Source: Chlamydiales bacterium (lineage in GTDB: Bacteria > Chlamydiota > Chlamydiia > Chlamydiales > JARBTQ01). Taken from it: a stretch of 39,351 bases of DNA. Below are positions 8,119 through 17,776 of this stretch, piece by piece. Location: positions 1 to 39,351 of the forward strand of contig JARBTQ010000024.1 of NCBI GenBank assembly GCA_029240075.1, read 5' to 3'. The notes beneath the pieces are model-generated. The model made no database searches, was not told the origin of the DNA, and worked only from the letters and a program-made list of their open reading frames with translations. How positions within the stretch are numbered: the first letter of the stretch is position 1; each line of letters opens with the position of its first letter. A program made the position numbers and the translations under genes.

Positions 8119-9297
8119 TTATACTTTCCTCATAAAGGGTTGAGAAATTGCAACAGCTCTTATAGCTGCTTCTTCCATACTTTCTGCGATAAAGATGTTA
8201 AGCCCTGAACTCTGTAATTTTTGCTTAGCCTCAGTGCTACATGTACCTTCCATGCGTATAATGATCGGAATCTTTGAATCGATCCCTTTAGCGGCAGCAA
8301 TCACTCCATCAGTCACTGCATTACAATCCATAATACCCCCAAAGATATTTATGAGTCCTGCTGTTACTCGAGGATTGCTCAATACCATTTTAAATCCAGC
8401 TTCCACTTGCTCCTTAGAAGCTCCTCCTCCTACATCTAAAAAGTTAGCCGGATGCCCTGAGTAAGATCTAAGTAGGTCCATGGTTGCCATTGCGAGTCCA
8501 GCGCCATTCACAAGGCAGCCTATATTACCATCTAGACCTATATAAGTGAGCTCATGTTCCTTTGCTAAATTTTCGCTAGGTAAGTATTGAGTAGGATCGT
8601 ACAACTTTTGTAATTCTGGTTGTCGATAGAGAGCATTTTCGTCAACACTTAGCTTTGCATCTAAAACTAATAACCTTCCATCAACAGTTTCTGCCAGCGG
8701 ATTGATCTCTAGTAGGTAGGCATCATTTTCCATAAATGCCTGAATCAGATTTTTGATGTAAGTGATCCCCTGTTTTGCCAAATTTCCTTCCCAGCCCAAA
8801 AATTTTACAATGCTTAGCAGCTGAAAAGGTTTAAGATTTCCATCCAAGGCAATCTTTTGCATTAATATTTTTTCTGGATTTCGGTTTGCCACTTCTTCAA
8901 TATCAGCGCCTCCCTCACGTGAGACAATCAATATCGGAGCAGCAAGGGAACGATTGATTGAGATCCCTATGTAATATTCTTGCTTGATTTGCTCTAAGGT
9001 AGTAATCAATACCTTATTTGCAACAACTCCATCCAAAGTAGTTTGTTTGTTGATAAGCTTCATTCCCAATAGCTGCTCTACAGTTTTTAAAATCTCTGTG
9101 CAACCATGAGCTATTTTGACTCCTCCCGCTTTTCCTCGCCCTCCAGCATGAACTTGAATTTTAACAACTGCAGCGTCAAGGCTTAGCAGATCTATGATTT
9201 TTTTAGCTTCCTCCAAAGAGGAAGCTACCCCATAGGGAGGAATTGGAATCTCATATTTTTTTAAGATTTCTTTAGCTTGGTACTCGTGGATATGCAT
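8119..9297 (-). CDS. sucC: Succinyl-CoA synthetase (succinate-CoA ligase) beta subunit
   Basis: 392 aa, the usual length. The ATP-grasp domain starts with MHIHEYQAKEILKKY and includes the nucleotide-binding stretch VHAGGRGKAGGVK (about residues 50-62) and EINPLAETVDGRLL with the metal-binding Glu/Asn. The C-terminal CoA-ligase domain has GCLVNGAGLAMATMD and FLDVGGGAS. It forms the nucleotide-binding half of the alpha/beta enzyme with SucD. A strong ribosome-binding site (AAGGAG) lies 8 nt before the ATG. It diverges from ftsY; the sucC-sucD and ftsY neighbourhood matches what I recall of Chlamydia gene order. Confidence 0.96.
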   Translation of the reverse strand: MHIHEYQAKEILKKYEIPIPPYGVASSLEEAKKIIDLLSLDAAVVKIQVHAGGRGKAGGVKIAHGCTEILKTVEQLLGMKLINKQTTLDGVVANKVLITTLEQIKQEYYIGISINRSLAAPILIVSREGGADIEEVANRNPEKILMQKIALDGNLKPFQLLSIVKFLGWEGNLAKQGITYIKNLIQAFMENDAYLLEINPLAETVDGRLLVLDAKLSVDENALYRQPELQKLYDPTQYLPSENLAKEHELTYIGLDGNIGCLVNGAGLAMATMDLLRSYSGHPANFLDVGGGASKEQVEAGFKMVLSNPRVTAGLINIFGGIMDCNAVTDGVIAAAKGIDSKIPIIIRMEGTCSTEAKQKLQSSGLNIFIAESMEEAAIRAVAISQPFMRKV

Positions 9298-9478
9298 GAA
9301 ATTCTTCTCCTTGAAAAGTCAAACTAGACCTATGGGACCCTGACCTAAGAATAATCCCCTCTAGACCCTGCAAATTTGAGTATTGTAAAATGAGCGATCT
9401 AAATTCCCATATGAATTAAAACTGAATTAATGTATAATTAAATTTTAATTAACTATATTCATAAGGCGATAGACTTCG

Positions 9479-10399
9479 ATGTTTGGAATATTAAAAGCTC
9501 AATATCAAAAAATTAAGTCCGCTTTTCAAAAGGCGGGAGCCTCTCTCGGATCAAAAATTCGTTACTTATTTAATCGGCAACTTGATGACAATATTTTAGA
9601 GGAACTCGAAGAGCTACTTTATCAATCAGACTTAGGGGTCAGTACCGTACAAGATTTAACAACTAAAATTCAAAAATTTTATCGCCAAAACCCTTATGCT
9701 AATGTAGAAGAACTAATTCAGTATATTAAAAATGAAGTCCTTGGTTATTTTCCTCCCTTATCGCAAGAGCTTCCTTTGAAAACAGACCTTCCTCATGTCA
9801 TTCTAGTCGTTGGATCAAACGGCTATGGTAAGACGACAACTATTGCAAAATTAGCACGTCGCTATAAGTCCCAAGGATTACAAGTTTTACTAGTCGCAGC
9901 TGATACGTTTCGTGCTGCTGCAACAGAGCAACTAACCTTGTGGGCTGAGCAAATTGGGGTGGATATTGTTAAAGGTCAGCTAAATAGTGACCCCTCCGCC
10001 GTAGTTTTTGATGGGCTACAAGCTGCTAAAGCTCGTCATGCAGATATAGTAATCATTGATACAGCTGGTAGGCTTCATACTAAAGCCCATTTAATGCAGG
10101 AACTTGAAAAACTTCGCCGTGTTGCACAAAAAAATATAGTAGGGGCTCCTCACGAAACACTCCTAGTTCTAGATGCAACTACAGGACAGATTGCAGTTGA
10201 CCAGGCTAAGCAATTTAATCAATATACCCCTATTGACGGCATTGTTCTTACAAAATTAGATGGTTCTGCTAAGGGGGGAATTGTAATTGCTATTCAACAA
10301 GAGGCCAAATTACCTGTTAAATGGATTGGAGTCGGTGAAGGGGTTGAAGATTTAGAAACTTTTGATAGAGAACAATTTATTGAAGCTTTATTTCAGTAG
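9479..10399 (+). CDS. ftsY: Signal recognition particle receptor FtsY
   Basis: SRP-type GTPase that docks ribosome-SRP complexes at the inner membrane. The N domain is four-helical (about residues 10-95); the G domain follows with P-loop GSNGYGKTT (112-120), DTFRAAATEQL (142-152), DTAGR (194-198) and TKLDGSAKGG (258-267). The C-terminal GVGEGVEDLETFD segment is typical. At 306 aa it is a short form without the long acidic A domain of Escherichia coli FtsY. The P-loop has Tyr at a position usually Thr or Val. A weak AAGGCG lies about 8 nt before the ATG. Confidence 0.96.
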   Translation: MFGILKAQYQKIKSAFQKAGASLGSKIRYLFNRQLDDNILEELEELLYQSDLGVSTVQDLTTKIQKFYRQNPYANVEELIQYIKNEVLGYFPPLSQELPLKTDLPHVILVVGSNGYGKTTTIAKLARRYKSQGLQVLLVAADTFRAAATEQLTLWAEQIGVDIVKGQLNSDPSAVVFDGLQAAKARHADIVIIDTAGRLHTKAHLMQELEKLRRVAQKNIVGAPHETLLVLDATTGQIAVDQAKQFNQYTPIDGIVLTKLDGSAKGGIVIAIQQEAKLPVKWIGVGEGVEDLETFDREQFIEALFQ

Positions 10400-10452
10400 A
10401 TATATATTTATAAAGCAGCAAAAACTAAAAAAGGCAATTTCATAATTTTTAA

Positions 10453-10496
10453 AAATAGGGTAGCAAAACAGCTAAAGCTTGGAGCATTCCCTATTT
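10453..10496 (+). terminator. Possible weak hairpin after ftsY
   Basis: AAATAGGG (10453-10460) pairs with CCCTATTT (10489-10496) across a 28-nt loop that contains a smaller AGCT-type stem. There is no clean T-run after it, so this is only a candidate transcript end. Confidence 0.3.
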
Positions 10497-10860
10497 AAAA
10501 TACTATCTAGGCAATCATATTTTTTTCAAAAAATTAGCTCTAGTAAAGTTTTTTTTATTTAGCTGCCTCCTTTCTTATGACCTAAAAATAGTCCTGTATC
10601 TTGTTTCTTACACTTTTTTAGATAAGGAATTCAGCCTGATAAAATATTACATTCATTCTATAAAATTAAAAGCTAATAACATTTGCTGTCTCGATAGCTG
10701 TGCTTTCTAAAAATTTTAAAGAGTCAGAACTAGAGATTTTAGGAATAATTCTGTAAAATACGAAGCTGCAACCTATACTGCTAGCCCTCAATCAAAAATG
10801 TAACATAAAACTCCTTCTCATATTCATTAAATTTCCTTATCTTAGAGAAAAAAGAGCTAC

Positions 10861-10864
10861 GGAG
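10861..10864 (+). promoter_or_regulatory. Ribosome-binding site that selects a TTG start
   Basis: GGAG at 10861-10864 is 6 nt before TTG 10871 and 15 nt before ATG 10880. The spacing favours the TTG as start codon of the 977-aa gene. Confidence 0.5.
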
Positions 10865-10870
10865 CAAACC

Positions 10871-13804
10871 TTGCGTAATATGGACTACCAACTTCCTCTC
10901 GATCACCCTTTATTTTTTCAACATGTGTATGCAACCATCACTAAATCAAAAAATGTTATTACCAATCCCTTGTCTGCATTGGGCATAGAGCCCAGCTTTT
11001 TAGAAAAGGCGACTTGGCTTGACTATACGGAAATTCAAGATGGAGCCTCTATCCGTAATGTTTACCAAGCTAGAAAATTAGCTCAACTTCTTATTAATGA
11101 CCAAGGTGATCTTGACGAAGTTAAACTTCAAGAAGCGATTAAGGCTTACCAAAATTATCTTTACATTTTAGCACCTGAACACCATCTTGATGCTTTACGC
11201 CACAAACATATTCTTAAAATTCTAGAAACCCTATACTCTAACAAGCAGATAGTACGCTTCTTAAAATCGATTTCTAGACCTTACGCTCAACAAATTTCTG
11301 ATAAACTGATCTTAGCAACACTTATGCTTCCTGCAACGACAACGGTTACAGAAGCTCATACAAGACGGGCTGTTCTATCAGCCTGGCTTACTTACCTAAG
11401 ACAAAATGTAGGTTCTTGCTTTGCTACAGCTCCTGCTATTATGGTACAAGCTGAGCAACCACTGCAATTCCTGACCGATATGAATGACCTATTACAAACA
11501 GGACGGTTAAAAAGAGTTTTTGGAGGGATTGAACATACAGTTCCTCTTAGCAGAAGTACAGGAATTGGTGATCTTAAGAAACCCTTTTACTTCGATCGTA
11601 CTGCTAACCACTTATGGTATGCTCCGGGTCTTATTTCAGCCTTCGAAGCTATCCAGCTTATAGATCCCAAACTTCCTTTCAAAAAAAAGGGACTAACACT
11701 TAAAAGCCTTGTTGATCCCATTTTGGATAAACTTTCTAAAGGTCACAGCAGCTTTTTAACTACGGTAGAGGATATTATTCACGCTGCCCTTATTTGTCAT
11801 CTCAAGCTAACACAGAAAGATCTCGAGGATTACGATAATCGACCTAGAGAGATTGCCCCAACAGGATGGTTAACTTTTCAGGCTACTAGCAAAATGACTG
11901 CGCCTAAAAATAAGGAACAACTTTGTAAACTTTTTTATGAAAAATTCAAACTAGCAAAGAATGCTTTCACCTCTTTAACTGATAATGCTTTGCTAAAGGC
12001 CTGGGAGTTTTCCTTAGCATCCTTTGCCGAGACTAAATCTGATTTTACAAAGTGGAATCTCTACTCAAGCCTAGGCCTAAGTTCTAATGAACCTAATGGA
12101 ATTGGAAATAATCTCTATCAAAATATTCAAAATAAATTAGACCAATACAACAATGAAGTTCGTTATCTCGATAGCAAATATGAACCATTGTATGCACAAT
12201 CGAAAATGTTAGAAACTCGTATGCAACGTGCTTCTGAAAGGGAAATTACATGGCTTCGGGCTGAGTATCAAAATTTACGGGTTGAACTTAATGCTCTAGC
12301 AAAAGAGCGTGACAAAGCTTATCATAAGGCCTCGGTCTATACTCACTTATTCCCTTTTCTCCTAAATATTTATTATGAAAAGTTTCAACGCTATTTTCAA
12401 GAGGTCTACGATGCAGATATGCATGACGATGTTAAAGCCCATCCTTATGATGATAGCCCTGCTGGTTTTAGGCTTGTGTATAAATATGGAAGAGATAATT
12501 CTGCCATGTGGACCACAATCCACAGTCCTAACGAATATATTGAGGCTCTCGATAAGTTTTTTACAGCTACTGAACACGAAATTGCTGCACTACCAGAATT
12601 AGAAGGACTCTCCCAAGAGTTTAATGAGCTGATCACCGATGTTGTCAAATTTATTAAAAATCCTGAGTTTTTAGAAGGGGCTTTGCATCGCATGGCAAAA
12701 GCTCATAATTTGCCACTTGTTAAAGATCCACTCAAGCATTTGGACAAGATTCCTAAGAAGCCTTGGGCTTATACTTCTGGCGGTAGTATGAGTAACCTAA
12801 TCAGTAGCTACTACCGTTTAGAATCGCCTCCAACAGAACAAGCCAAATGGTTTGAATCCCCTACAGAGTTTCTAGTCTTTTTGCTCGATACGATGAAAGG
12901 ATTGCCCCATAACATTACTAAACCTTATTTAGAAGATGAAAATCGTTCCATGCTCATGTTCTCCCCTACACACGCTTTCATCTTTAAACCTGGACAGCGT
13001 TGTTTCAGAAAAGGATGGCAAGAAGATAAGATCAATACTTACACTTGGGTAAGAGACCAGATCATTATTCCTCGTCAAAAGTTTCTGAACGAGCAACATT
13101 TAAGTAGTGATATGCAGCAGCGTTTACTGATTATGCTATCTAAACACTTACCCCAAAGCTACCGCCGTCTATATCTACAAGCTGCTACGAAATCGATGTT
13201 TACACCAGGAAGCAACCCTATCTTATTTCGAAAACAATTTTTAGGAGCTATGGAGCAGCATATGCAAGGTTTTGATTATCTACGAGAGCATATCACTGAT
13301 GAAATTGACAGCTTGCTCTACTCGCAGCTACCTATGCTACCCCAGTATAAACTTAAAGATGCAATCGCTACGATTGTAGATCTCTTGCCAGAGACCTCAC
13401 CACAGTTAAAAAAGAAGATGTTAGACTATTATCAACGACTAGAACCTACTGTCTTCAGGCACCCCATCATTACCTCTCAACAATTACTATCAATAGTCAA
13501 GGCTCTGATTGTAACCAGTCTAGAACAGACTGCTACTCCGGTTGATTACCATAAACAGGTTTATTATGCTGCACAAGAAGCTAAATTAGCTTCCCCTTCC
13601 CCTGTTATCTTTGCTGACACAAACTGGATTAAGGATTACTTTGCTTTCATTATTAATCCGGGAACCAACGAACTAGAGCTATGGCGAATGGATGAACTAG
13701 GGATTGAAGCTAAGCCAATGTCGATGTGGCGTCATCACCTTAATGGAATGGATCGCACAGAATGGGGTATTTACACCCAACCCCATCAATATGGGCAAGG
13801 ATAA
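10871..13804 (+). CDS. Large conserved-looking protein with a possible papain-type Cys-His-Asn triad
   Basis: 977 aa, no signal peptide. I do not recognise a named family. Three motifs occur in the order of papain-like (C1) peptidases: Cys183 in RQNVGSCFATAPAI (compare Q...CGSCWAF), His701 in FSPTHAFIF, and Asn918 in FADTNW followed by an aromatic-rich strand and LELWRMDELG (compare NSWG). The spacing between them is much longer than in papain, with a coiled-coil-like stretch at about 415-490. The triad is my inference from motifs. Start: TTG at 10871 has GGAG 6 nt upstream (10861-10864), while the in-frame ATG at 10880 is 15 nt from it, so TTG is preferred. No obvious partner gene. Confidence 0.6.
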   Translation: MRNMDYQLPLDHPLFFQHVYATITKSKNVITNPLSALGIEPSFLEKATWLDYTEIQDGASIRNVYQARKLAQLLINDQGDLDEVKLQEAIKAYQNYLYILAPEHHLDALRHKHILKILETLYSNKQIVRFLKSISRPYAQQISDKLILATLMLPATTTVTEAHTRRAVLSAWLTYLRQNVGSCFATAPAIMVQAEQPLQFLTDMNDLLQTGRLKRVFGGIEHTVPLSRSTGIGDLKKPFYFDRTANHLWYAPGLISAFEAIQLIDPKLPFKKKGLTLKSLVDPILDKLSKGHSSFLTTVEDIIHAALICHLKLTQKDLEDYDNRPREIAPTGWLTFQATSKMTAPKNKEQLCKLFYEKFKLAKNAFTSLTDNALLKAWEFSLASFAETKSDFTKWNLYSSLGLSSNEPNGIGNNLYQNIQNKLDQYNNEVRYLDSKYEPLYAQSKMLETRMQRASEREITWLRAEYQNLRVELNALAKERDKAYHKASVYTHLFPFLLNIYYEKFQRYFQEVYDADMHDDVKAHPYDDSPAGFRLVYKYGRDNSAMWTTIHSPNEYIEALDKFFTATEHEIAALPELEGLSQEFNELITDVVKFIKNPEFLEGALHRMAKAHNLPLVKDPLKHLDKIPKKPWAYTSGGSMSNLISSYYRLESPPTEQAKWFESPTEFLVFLLDTMKGLPHNITKPYLEDENRSMLMFSPTHAFIFKPGQRCFRKGWQEDKINTYTWVRDQIIIPRQKFLNEQHLSSDMQQRLLIMLSKHLPQSYRRLYLQAATKSMFTPGSNPILFRKQFLGAMEQHMQGFDYLREHITDEIDSLLYSQLPMLPQYKLKDAIATIVDLLPETSPQLKKKMLDYYQRLEPTVFRHPIITSQQLLSIVKALIVTSLEQTATPVDYHKQVYYAAQEAKLASPSPVIFADTNWIKDYFAFIINPGTNELELWRMDELGIEAKPMSMWRHHLNGMDRTEWGIYTQPHQYGQG

Positions 13805-13915
13805 ATTTATTTAACCCTCCCAATAATAATTATTTATTTTATTACTTTTACAAAATCCTTAATATATGATATTATTTGTACTAAAACAATTTTATAATAT
13901 AGATAAGGAGATTTT

Positions 13916-14425
13916 ATGACTAGTTTATCCACTAGTGCAACGCAGCGTACCCCCCAAGAAATAGAACATACTATACAAATTACGAGTCAGTATTTAAACA
14001 GTATAGATCAAGCTATAACTCATTACGATAATGAAATAAAGCTTTGCTCTGAAAAAATCCAAGAAGTTTCAACCAATATTTTTAATTTAAAAAATAATGT
14101 ACTAACAGAACAAGATCCACCTTCACTTAAAGAAAGAGTTTCGGTATTACAGAAGGACTTAGAAAATTGTTATAAATCTATGGACACGACAAATACGAAA
14201 GTAATAGAAATTTCAAAATACCTTACTGAAGGTGTACCACATCCTCAAGGCAAAATAGATCTTAAGCTCTATGCTATTGTTAGGGAAGAAGGATCTGACG
14301 AACAGAAGCAAGCTCAGCACAGATTAAATACAGCATATGATAGTTTAAAGGATCTTTATCAAAGAAGTCATCATATGATGAATAAAGTTGCTGAACTAGA
14401 TGAAGAGTTACAAAAAATAGTTTAA
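13916..14425 (+). CDS. Small coiled-coil protein of unknown function
   Basis: 169 aa, rich in Glu, Lys, Gln, Ser and Thr, predicted from heptad-like spacing to be mostly helical coiled coil (about 15-95 and 125-167). No signal peptide or membrane segment. An excellent ribosome-binding site (AAGGAG, 5 nt before ATG) and an upstream TATAAT-like box (13893-13898) support expression. It sits between the 977-aa protein and another coiled-coil gene, upstream of the F-box/LRR pair. A secreted effector or chaperone-like role is possible; no family recognised. Confidence 0.65.
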   Translation: MTSLSTSATQRTPQEIEHTIQITSQYLNSIDQAITHYDNEIKLCSEKIQEVSTNIFNLKNNVLTEQDPPSLKERVSVLQKDLENCYKSMDTTNTKVIEISKYLTEGVPHPQGKIDLKLYAIVREEGSDEQKQAQHRLNTAYDSLKDLYQRSHHMMNKVAELDEELQKIV

Positions 14426-14670
14426 AAGAACCCTGTTGTTAGGGAAATTGCATGAAAAATACTGAATTACTGAATAGCGGTAAGAGTTTCTTTTTTTAAA
14501 GCTTTGTTTCAATGGCTTTTAAAAAGCTTAAAAGATTCATGCGTTTTCCCTATCTTTTAAATACAATCTTATTTAATAACTTTTATTCAAATTCTTATTT
14601 TTATGAAATTTATTTTCGATTAAGTAAAAAAAATAAGTACAATTTAATTTATTAAATATTAAATATAGAT

Positions 14671-15669
14671 ATGTCATTATTTATAAGCCAAAAGTCAAGT
14701 CAAGCTGGCGATATAAATTCAAACTCCTCTTCTATAGATCAATGTTATAAAGTTGTATCTAATTTAGAAATAGCCACTAACAACATAAAAATTCAGATAG
14801 CTGCAATTTCTCAAGAAAGACGAAAAACAAAAGATGCTCTTATCAATTGGCACCGATCTAGCTCCCTTGATCACGTAGAAGCTGAAGGACTAGAGTCAAG
14901 AATTAATAGAAGATTGGATAAGCTACAAAATCAATATAAATATAGATGTGCCTTAAAAACTTTAAATCAAAAGATACAAGTTGATGCATATCAAAGTACC
15001 TGGAAAAGCCGAGTTCGAAAAATTGAGTCCCAATATATAGGGATTAATTTAGACAAACTCATCATTAATCCTTACAAAAAGCAACCAAAGATCCTAGAGG
15101 AACTTGATCAATTAACTTTGCAAATATTCGAAAAATGGAAAGAACATTATGATAAAAATTTAGTAAAGTCACAATTTGAATCTGACCTAGCCTTAGAAAT
15201 TGAAGAGCTTGCCAAAAAAACATTTTCAAACTGGCAGCAACAAGGGAGCCTTTCACAATTTGAGGGTAATAAAAAAATTATCGCCATAACACAATATGGT
15301 AGAATAAAGCGTAAAGAAAAAGCCTTACAAGTAGCTACATTGCGTTTAGAAGGACAGATCAGATCTACAGAACTGGAAATAGAAGATCTAAAACAGATCT
15401 TAAGCAATTTATCTATACAAAAAAATCCCCTTCCTCCTAGTCAAATAAGCTCTGTTGCAGAAATTCAAGACAGAGTCAATCGTGCATTAAAGTCTATCCG
15501 TACTTCTAATTTGGATCTCGAAAAGCAAAAAACAAGAGATGAAGTGGAAATGAACGAATTATTAAATAAATACCATCCTTTCCCTAATTCAGAATCTCAA
15601 AAAATAGAAGTAAACGATGAACTAGAAATAACCAAATTACTAGAAGAATGCCGTCCATTTAAAAATTAA
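14671..15669 (+). CDS. Coiled-coil protein of unknown function with a C-terminal repeat
   Basis: 332 aa, low in aromatic residues, with long charged helices (about 25-130, 205-255 and 260-320) typical of coiled coil. The C-terminus has two 17-residue units, DEVEMNELLNKYHPFPN and DELEITKLLEECRPFKN, spaced 26 residues apart. No signal peptide. There is no clear ribosome-binding site before the ATG, so the start is uncertain. No family recognised; context with F-box/LRR genes suggests a lineage-specific, possibly host-directed protein. Confidence 0.6.
   Translation: MSLFISQKSSQAGDINSNSSSIDQCYKVVSNLEIATNNIKIQIAAISQERRKTKDALINWHRSSSLDHVEAEGLESRINRRLDKLQNQYKYRCALKTLNQKIQVDAYQSTWKSRVRKIESQYIGINLDKLIINPYKKQPKILEELDQLTLQIFEKWKEHYDKNLVKSQFESDLALEIEELAKKTFSNWQQQGSLSQFEGNKKIIAITQYGRIKRKEKALQVATLRLEGQIRSTELEIEDLKQILSNLSIQKNPLPPSQISSVAEIQDRVNRALKSIRTSNLDLEKQKTRDEVEMNELLNKYHPFPNSESQKIEVNDELEITKLLEECRPFKN
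15538..15666 (+). repeat. Two 51-nt coding repeats at the end of the coiled-coil gene
   Basis: 15538-15588 and 15616-15666 both start with GATGAA and encode DExE(M/I)xxLLxxxxPFxN. They align without gaps over 17 codons, with a 27-nt segment between them, and end at the stop codon. This suggests an internal duplication of the C-terminal motif. Confidence 0.6.
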
Positions 15670-15835
15670 TTCTTTTCTTAAAAGCTATACAGCACATGTC
15701 CAGGTTAATCTTTTTGCATCAGTAAAAGACATCAGATTGTTTGTACTCAGTATAGCTTCAGTACCGCACTTGGTACCATTCTTGCAACTTTGGTAGTCCA
15801 TTTCAGCCAATATATTCAAGAATAGGGGTGACCAT

Positions 15836-17776
15836 ATGCAGCATTACGAGCCAATCGCTTATGCCTATAAGACATTTAATGAGCTTTATCACTTTTGCTA
15901 TGAAAGCATAAATAACAGTAATTCTGACTTTGATAGCTTAGCCGATAAAAGAGATCCTCTATTAAAGCAATTAACTAACCTATTTATCCAAAAAGTATTG
16001 ACTCCAGTAGAAGATTCTTCCCTTCACCATCTGAAGCATACTCTTCAAACCTTTGAAATTTCAAACACATTGCAAGTACAAAACGGTTCAGTGCTCCTTT
16101 TAGAAAAGCTAAAAAATTTTCCTAAAAATTATATTTGGGAACCAAAAATTTTAGAAGAAGAACTGATTGAAGCACGTGCAACTTTTTTACGGAAACACCG
16201 CTCTTATGACAAGCAATCGTTTTACAGAAATAAGTTGTCAAATTACTTAATGAAAAAATGTTTTTCATACCTTTCTGTGCATGATGTGGCTAAGGTTAGT
16301 CAAGTAAACCGTTATTTTGAGGCCTTAACAGATGAAATCAAGGCGCAATATCATGCTTTAGACCTTTTTCATCTACCTCTAAATGATGGTAACTTTAAAT
16401 ATATAGTACAACAATGCCCCAATCTAACTGCAATGTCTTTTCCACCTAATTTTCCTTCTAGTGATTCACTTCACTATATTAACTATTTCCCTAAGCTGAC
16501 AGAGCTGCGCCTAAAGGACAATTTATTAATCGAAGATGGGGCTTTTGAGATGCTGCATCCCTCACCAACTCTAAAAGTTCTAGATTTAGAGAATACTGCT
16601 ATACAAACTCCTACAATCAAAAATTTATTGGCAGAGCTTTCAGAACTAAGATTTTTAAACTTATCTTATTTGTCCATTTTAGATAGTGGAGACCTTATTA
16701 GCTCTATCAACAAAGCTTCTAAACTAGTTTCATTGAACTTAGCAGGTTGTCAATGGATTATGTCCCAGAGCTTTTTTTCATTTGAAACCAACCCTAATCT
16801 CCAATCGTTAAACTTATCCAAGACTAAAATTGAAAAGCAATTTCTCAAAAAATTGGAAGGACTCTTCCCTAACCTCATATCTCTCAATCTAGCTTATTGT
16901 TCCCAATTAAATTTAGATGATTTAGAGCCTTTAAAAAATTTAAAACGTTTAATGACAATCAGCTCATTTGGAATTCGACCAACCACAACTCCTTCCTCCG
17001 TAGTGAGTAAACAAGTTACTGTACGTGCTAGCTTAGCAAATATTAACGGAAAAACTCCAGAATTACTACTTCAAGCTTCCAAGTACTCTCGCTTTATAGA
17101 ATTTAAATTTTGCTCAGATTTGCAAAAAGAGACTCTACTTTCACTAAAATATTTGAATCATATTGATTTTTCATTTGCAACTATAGAGAATCACGATCTG
17201 AAAGCCTTAAATCAGCTTCCTAGCTTAGAGATCTTAGTACTTAATAGATGCTTGAAATTGACAGATGAAGCATGTGCTTATATCGCTCAATATAAAAAAT
17301 TGGTTTATTTAGACTTAAGCGGCTGTTATAGGTTAACTAATCGAGCTGTAAAAAATCTTAGTGTAGCTCAGACTTTAGAGGGTCTTGACCTCTCCTATTG
17401 CACTGATTTGACAGATTATAGCCCTCTTTCCAAGCTAAGTAGGTTACGCACCCTCTATCTGAAAAATTGTGCACAATTAGACGATCAAGCAATTTCCACT
17501 TTAGAAAAACTTACTTATTTAAATACCTTGATCCTACAAGAGTGCCCTAAAGCTACCAGTAAAAGTTTGGAAAGCCTTAATAGATTAAAATATGTGCATG
17601 TGCTTGGCTTGGTTAATTTACCACTTTTGAAGCAGGAGGATGTCATGAAGTATGACTTACATCATCCCCAATCAATCCTTATCTTGACCAATTCTCTATA
17701 CACCGTGCCTAATAATGTGAGGATTATGTTGCATCCACCCGCATTACGCCAATTTCAAGAAAGATTATTAGCCTAA
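15836..17776 (+). CDS. F-box and leucine-rich-repeat protein, copy 1
   Basis: 646 aa. Residues 1-120 are a helical N-terminal region shared with copy 2. An F-box follows at about 132-167 (KLSNYLMKKCFSYLSVHDVA, then SQVNRYF), matching the eukaryotic pattern LPxExxxxxFSYLxxxDL...S.V.R.F. From about 195 to 610 there are leucine-rich repeats, many of the LxxLDLSxC(x)xLTD type found in F-box/LRR (AMN1-like) proteins. F-boxes bind Skp1 of SCF ubiquitin ligases in eukaryotes, and amoeba-associated chlamydiae are known for expanded F-box families thought to be effectors; the target is unknown. Ribosome-binding site AGGGGTG lies 5 nt before the ATG. No signal peptide. Confidence 0.9.
   Translation: MQHYEPIAYAYKTFNELYHFCYESINNSNSDFDSLADKRDPLLKQLTNLFIQKVLTPVEDSSLHHLKHTLQTFEISNTLQVQNGSVLLLEKLKNFPKNYIWEPKILEEELIEARATFLRKHRSYDKQSFYRNKLSNYLMKKCFSYLSVHDVAKVSQVNRYFEALTDEIKAQYHALDLFHLPLNDGNFKYIVQQCPNLTAMSFPPNFPSSDSLHYINYFPKLTELRLKDNLLIEDGAFEMLHPSPTLKVLDLENTAIQTPTIKNLLAELSELRFLNLSYLSILDSGDLISSINKASKLVSLNLAGCQWIMSQSFFSFETNPNLQSLNLSKTKIEKQFLKKLEGLFPNLISLNLAYCSQLNLDDLEPLKNLKRLMTISSFGIRPTTTPSSVVSKQVTVRASLANINGKTPELLLQASKYSRFIEFKFCSDLQKETLLSLKYLNHIDFSFATIENHDLKALNQLPSLEILVLNRCLKLTDEACAYIAQYKKLVYLDLSGCYRLTNRAVKNLSVAQTLEGLDLSYCTDLTDYSPLSKLSRLRTLYLKNCAQLDDQAISTLEKLTYLNTLILQECPKATSKSLESLNRLKYVHVLGLVNLPLLKQEDVMKYDLHHPQSILILTNSLYTVPNNVRIMLHPPALRQFQERLLA

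Larger units (their letters stand above)
10400..10870. other. Intergenic stretch after ftsY
   Basis: 471 bp without a gene. It holds the candidate ftsY hairpin and, presumably, the promoter of the 977-aa gene. On the - strand near 10560-10630 a 24-codon frame ending GHKKGGS resembles a protein C-terminus but has no body; it could be a gene relic or chance. Confidence 0.55.

Noticed and set aside
14452-14499. 15-codon mini-frame after the 169-aa coiled-coil gene
   Set aside because: No ribosome-binding site and too short to support as a gene.
15700-15820. Short - strand frame (about 38 codons from an internal ATG) with paired Cys (SCKNGTKCG)
   Set aside because: Looks faintly like a zinc-ribbon or transposase piece, but too short, unsupported start, and no neighbours in frame.
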